Origin: Planctomycetaceae bacterium
Lineage (GTDB): Bacteria > Planctomycetota > Planctomycetia > Pirellulales > Pirellulaceae
Assembly: GCA_027487485.1 (NCBI GenBank)
Contig: JAIYDN010000048.1
Coordinates: 1 to 64,000, forward strand
DNA: 64,000 nucleotides
Direction: 5' to 3'
Under the pieces are notes generated by a model. It was not told the DNA's origin, did no database searches, and worked only from the letters and a program-made list of their open reading frames with translations. The position numbers and the translations under genes are program-made. Positions 63,601 to 64,000 of the stretch are shown here, piece by piece; the stretch's first letter is position 1; each line of letters begins with the position of its first letter.

Positions 63601-64000
63601 CCATACGGTAACACTCGATGCGGCCGAGTTTGGGGATCATGATGTGTTGTTATCGGATGGCCAGCTCGTGGTGAGTGCGTTCGGCAAGACGTTGTTCAGT
63701 ACGCCCGCAGGTCGTTTAGACCGAGTTCAATTGGCTGCCTCCACGGGTTCAGCGATTTACGAAATCCAAGCTCCGTCCAGTCACTTGTTTGGCACGCTGC
63801 AATACCGTGAATCTGGGCAGAGTGTCACGATGGTGCCGGCCATTCCAAACGTAGACTTGACGCGAATTCCGAATGGTTCACTGCAGGGGGTAGAAGTCCT
63901 GGATTTTACAGCCTTGTCAGCACAAACATTGATGTTCAATGCAGCCAACATCGCCAGCTTCAATGCAGAGAAAACGTTGCAAATCACGCTTGGTTCGCAA
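54683..64000 (+). CDS. Giant multidomain subtilisin-like (S8) protease, 3' end beyond the window
   Basis: The frame from the ATG at 54683 stays open for 3106 codons to the edge. The N-terminus is basic and has RRLRIEPLEGRFALA, the planctomycete LEPR-XLL-like motif in place of an ordinary signal peptide. An S8 protease domain lies at about 205-550: D214 (VIDSGMD), H325 (GHGTHVAG), S497 (GTSMAAP). Next is a parallel beta-helix (about 685-930, SLRNAIEISNAN), then a beta-propeller of SDGRYVAF-type repeats (932-1345), the rest of the helix ending in DIGALE (1455), and a SdrD B-like repeat (1457-1550). A second propeller (1555-1960), two more SdrD B-like repeats (1970-2185), FG-GAP/VCBS repeats (2190-2555), Ig/cadherin-like units (2570-2790) and a GEVED domain (2798-2968) follow. 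It should be an extracellular or surface protease-adhesin. Domain limits are approximate and read by eye. Confidence 0.9.
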   Translation, partial: MKKRSGIRGNRAKRRRLRIEPLEGRFALASSVDALANVPDPNWFASFEAPASIAFASENARGLSSGLSSELSSGTQRTPFVGPRFSHPSDWIVRLNESSMIDVGFEQLDHLLSSNGVHFETIRGLGLPGLVQVRAFAATEDAAESALNSNRNVASFEPNALISGKRFPNDSDFGNLVGLHNVGQFGGVADADIDAVDAWDQTTGSSSVVVGVIDSGMDVSHPDLYLNVWLNQGEIRAETKTALVDIDGDGLFTFYDLNSTLNASLVRDLNLNGYIDAIDLLEDPLWSDGLDSDRNGFIDDFFGWNFRTGTNEPYAPNNPSDSLGHGTHVAGTIGATGDNSIGVTGVNWRTSLMSLKFLDQNNQGDTASAIAAVHYATLMRSRYATNVRILNSSWGQSGSPNSVLRNSIEAAGDAGILFVAASGNGNVLGQGVDNDRTPFYPASYDLDNIVAVAASDSSDRLASFSNYGLKSVDIAAPGVGIRSTLPGGRYGEANGTSMAAPFVSGAAALIWAQLPQATVAEVRKAILDTADDRTDFSEVVASGGRLNAFRSVEAPIFAPVAAVVDVKDVVSSGAASQEIVIQYSDRNGLDATTIGDNDFRIQHQWGARDQFSVSLKQGSVQVSADRKSILATYIMSPPGGVWDPLDYGAYSIVTTAGAVLSERAGNAIRSQVIGEFAVKIIDPSVIYVDTLRDSDAGMSLRNAIEISNANPLSPRTIILQAERYTLELTHQSNTSAGFFTPSSQNFCTSSPLSSAWSDSSSGDLDILGDLTIVGDSKDSSTIEGNSSDRVFKVHPGASLTLKRLAVTGGVSPAGQGGGGILSVGQLRLDQVRVQDNRALGSQGSVGRGGGVAAWAGTLDIVESQITENQGDFGGGVFLCGNSISVIDRSTLDNNRGGGFVSYSTSNSILRNTTVASNFGGAIASRARDFAGGTGISYSPAISRDGQRVAYLSNATNLIAGDTNAVVDVFVYDMQSGSVDRASVSTSLQQANQASESPAISGDGSKVAFLSSSNNLVGGDTLFSKDVFTRDLTGRTTNLESTSFNANRDSRGLAAISDDGSILVYQQFVADDVSNSWGVFIADQLTGTRERIPLAINGNGVSIAYLNANEISGDGRFVSIASGVSGTADENYHDVFVFDRIEKTLVRPNLRTLGAPANGSNYDPSLDVSGRFMAFTSDDSGIVVGDTNQTSDVFIYDVLLGSVTRVSQAKSGVQANQASSNASVSGDGRYVAFESLASNLVPGDTNSVSDVFVVDRLTGDVERVSLVSDSTESNGASYSPSISGDGRYIAFESEANNLDASPAIHRTPPGPSHRQVYVFDRLNRTVKSISEFNQKSTVQVSSSTVVFNTGEATLSGNVSTIDSLYAGNLVGFDLGAKAYSSGNNVVASAINTSLLQSNDIVERVSSLQLGSFSSQGQLPPGYPLLLGNPAIDAGSTSSSGTFDQWNQLRVQSDIGALEAVSASVKGSVFADLNANLAKEANEQGLPELVVFLDANGDGVLQADERSTTTSLASANAGNPIEAGAFEFQNLAPSQHNIRVAVPNNWQASADPLQRVGVGSIQGNGNSSLATVSPSGRVVAFVSTATNLVAGDDANPSVFVFERDRQRIVKVPIDGANLQVLGIVGGEEQYVLLRNDLAVYLYDRNTLVLEPISVTNSGELGDARSDSASASSDGQWIAFSSFANNLVANDNDNFADIFLFNRTTKTVESISVAANGVQGNNDSEEPHISDDGRFVAFVSDANNLVSDDRNGLGDVFVYDRIQRTIQRVNASSAGAESNGFTFAPAISGNGRHVVFQSLASNLVPGDTNARSDLFVFDRVQQSLEKLNISFPLGTQASNVLPSISSDGQYVAFESRNSVVNPADNSTTKNVFVYDRYVDPAGFGLDETGSASSPIRLVSKPLVGVANNGDSQRASLSADGRSIVFESRSSNLVASDSNERSDIFISPNPFETASRTLALQVGQEWNPLNIGLVPNPGDIRGTIYDDLNANGLLDDGETGLFGWVVYLDLDFNGRRDVGEPISTSQLDGSYRFSEVPSFRSYAIGTEMPSGWESTTLTENPSSNALFLPAGGIIEQRDFGFRPQSTTGQFENARIEGRVFNDTNGDGIAQSNELGSSGIEVYLDLNGNERRDFDEPRNVTDSQGNYFFGNLGSRSYTVRTSLPEGTRLTSPLGNKFNTTNQTLSTNSTLLSKPQDILLDDFDGKNGPDSVVALYSGNAILVQLNDGTGRLQPNPTPISLAPNGLGPIAIASGQLNGSGSKDLVVANSLSGTVSVLFDFNVSGFAQSTSVALGAIPSDIKLADIDSDGDLDILVATQNGNQTGQIRILLNNGAGVFSVGNSLSSGGKRPASIVTGDFNLDQKLDIAVANQGDFGRANDNGNVAVLFGRANGAFESPVAYLVGSSPLSLDVGDLNGDGFQDLVTANFSVNTASVLRGSNNGAFTVLRDPLSVGQGPVQIALLDIDGDRDKDILVSNLRSKSLSILRNRSSQDQVDNPNGLVFEPSESFGVAELSIGPRLVFDAADIDRSGTIDLALVNSETNTIQILSNELIGGANRVQLNGVGTTRNQNFGTKSQILPPRLNSIAGPVELFEDSIGASIALTGIARGRTSGPPLRITVSSSNLLLIPSPTIDYTPGATEGRIQFSPTPDANGTAVLQVVVRDAGADGVFDTSDDGTAQQSVSVIVKPVNDRPAIQLRGNQLATMGSNLRTIARFATGFETGGGSDEQAQAMAEIIVNNNRTDLFLVQPSIDNDGNLRFQTSLTNQGIATISVQVRDNGGTDAGGNDRSAIQTFQITVTDLADGEIDFGDAPSSVQSAFVASYPTQIKDNGARHVISNLFLGSFVDPELDGNASTNALGDDLAIDDEDGVVFPVSAIASSNVPTISSVVVTGSGNSKLDAWLDFNQDGDWNDSGEQILSGANVLAGAQFLSFTIPAGAKSGTTYGRFRLSSAGGLSPTGLAEDGEVEDYAISILDGQTNHTVTLDAAEFGDHDVLLSDGQLVVSAFGKTLFSTPAGRLDRVQLAASTGSAIYEIQAPSSHLFGTLQYRESGQSVTMVPAIPNVDLTRIPNGSLQGVEVLDFTALSAQTLMFNAANIASFNAEKTLQITLGSQ

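Noticed and set aside
56869-63987. Many short frames on both strands within the giant protease gene
   Set aside because: All lie in other frames of one continuous 3106-codon frame that translates into recognisable domains; treated as shadows.

Overview
The window looks like a chromosome segment from a planctomycete, most likely a Pirellulaceae-type organism. This rests on gene content: a giant secreted S8 protease with an N-terminal basic RIEPLEGR motif, a 3-keto-disaccharide hydrolase (DUF1080) protein, an RHS/YD-repeat protein, a trypsin-PDZ-PA14 protein, an S10-spc ribosomal cluster without rpmD, and no encoded CCA on the tRNA. No 16S gene is present, so the assignment is inference.

Layout. 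1-3.7 kb: a large RHS protein running off the left edge, preceded by a single-pass membrane protein. 4.2-9.6 kb: secretion genes, a GspE/PilB ATPase (+) converging on a TPR lipoprotein plus GspD-like secretin operon (-). A small four-helix-bundle gene lies between them. A telomere-like G-rich heptad repeat (TTGAGGG/TTTAGGG/TTGAGAG) flanks that gene in opposite orientations and also sits in frame inside both gspE and gspD. 9.8-11.5 kb: a lipoprotein and an ankyrin protein.

11.8-29.9 kb is an accessory island ending at a tRNA-Leu(TAG) gene. It carries an ArdC-like antirestriction protein and a structured non-coding stretch. An unrecognised two-gene operon follows, with a 972-aa soluble protein and a 258-aa protein bearing two C-terminal membrane helices. 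Next come an AbrB/VapC toxin-antitoxin pair, a tyrosine recombinase, a HEAT-repeat protein and several small proteins. A compact ParB-like / VirD4-like ATPase / membrane-protein module, an excisionase-like HTH protein and a second tyrosine integrase complete it. The integrase reading frame runs through the tRNA gene. No relaxase and no ParA are visible.

30-41.3 kb is backbone: two TatA/B-family proteins, a methyltransferase and nucleoside transporter pair, a membrane-anchored protein, a 73-bp tandem repeat, glnS, an SPFH protein with a DTW-domain tRNA modification enzyme, a small secreted protein and a trypsin-like protease. 41.4-53.2 kb is the S10-spc cluster read leftwards: rpsJ-rplC-rplD-rplW-rplB-rpsS-rplV-rpsC-rplP-rpmC-rpsQ-rplN-rplX-rplE-rpsN-rpsH-rplF-rplR-rpsE-rplO-secY-adk. 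It has a recognisable promoter and leader hairpin, a 62-nt rpsC/rplP overlap, and no L30 gene. 53.6-64 kb: a DUF1080 protein, then a multidomain S8 protease of at least 3106 residues that runs off the right edge.

The best candidates for something undescribed are the 14.9-18.6 kb operon, the repeat family that has entered secretion genes, and the relaxase-less transfer-like module at 24.6-27.9 kb. All coordinates come from reading the sequence; no database search was run.
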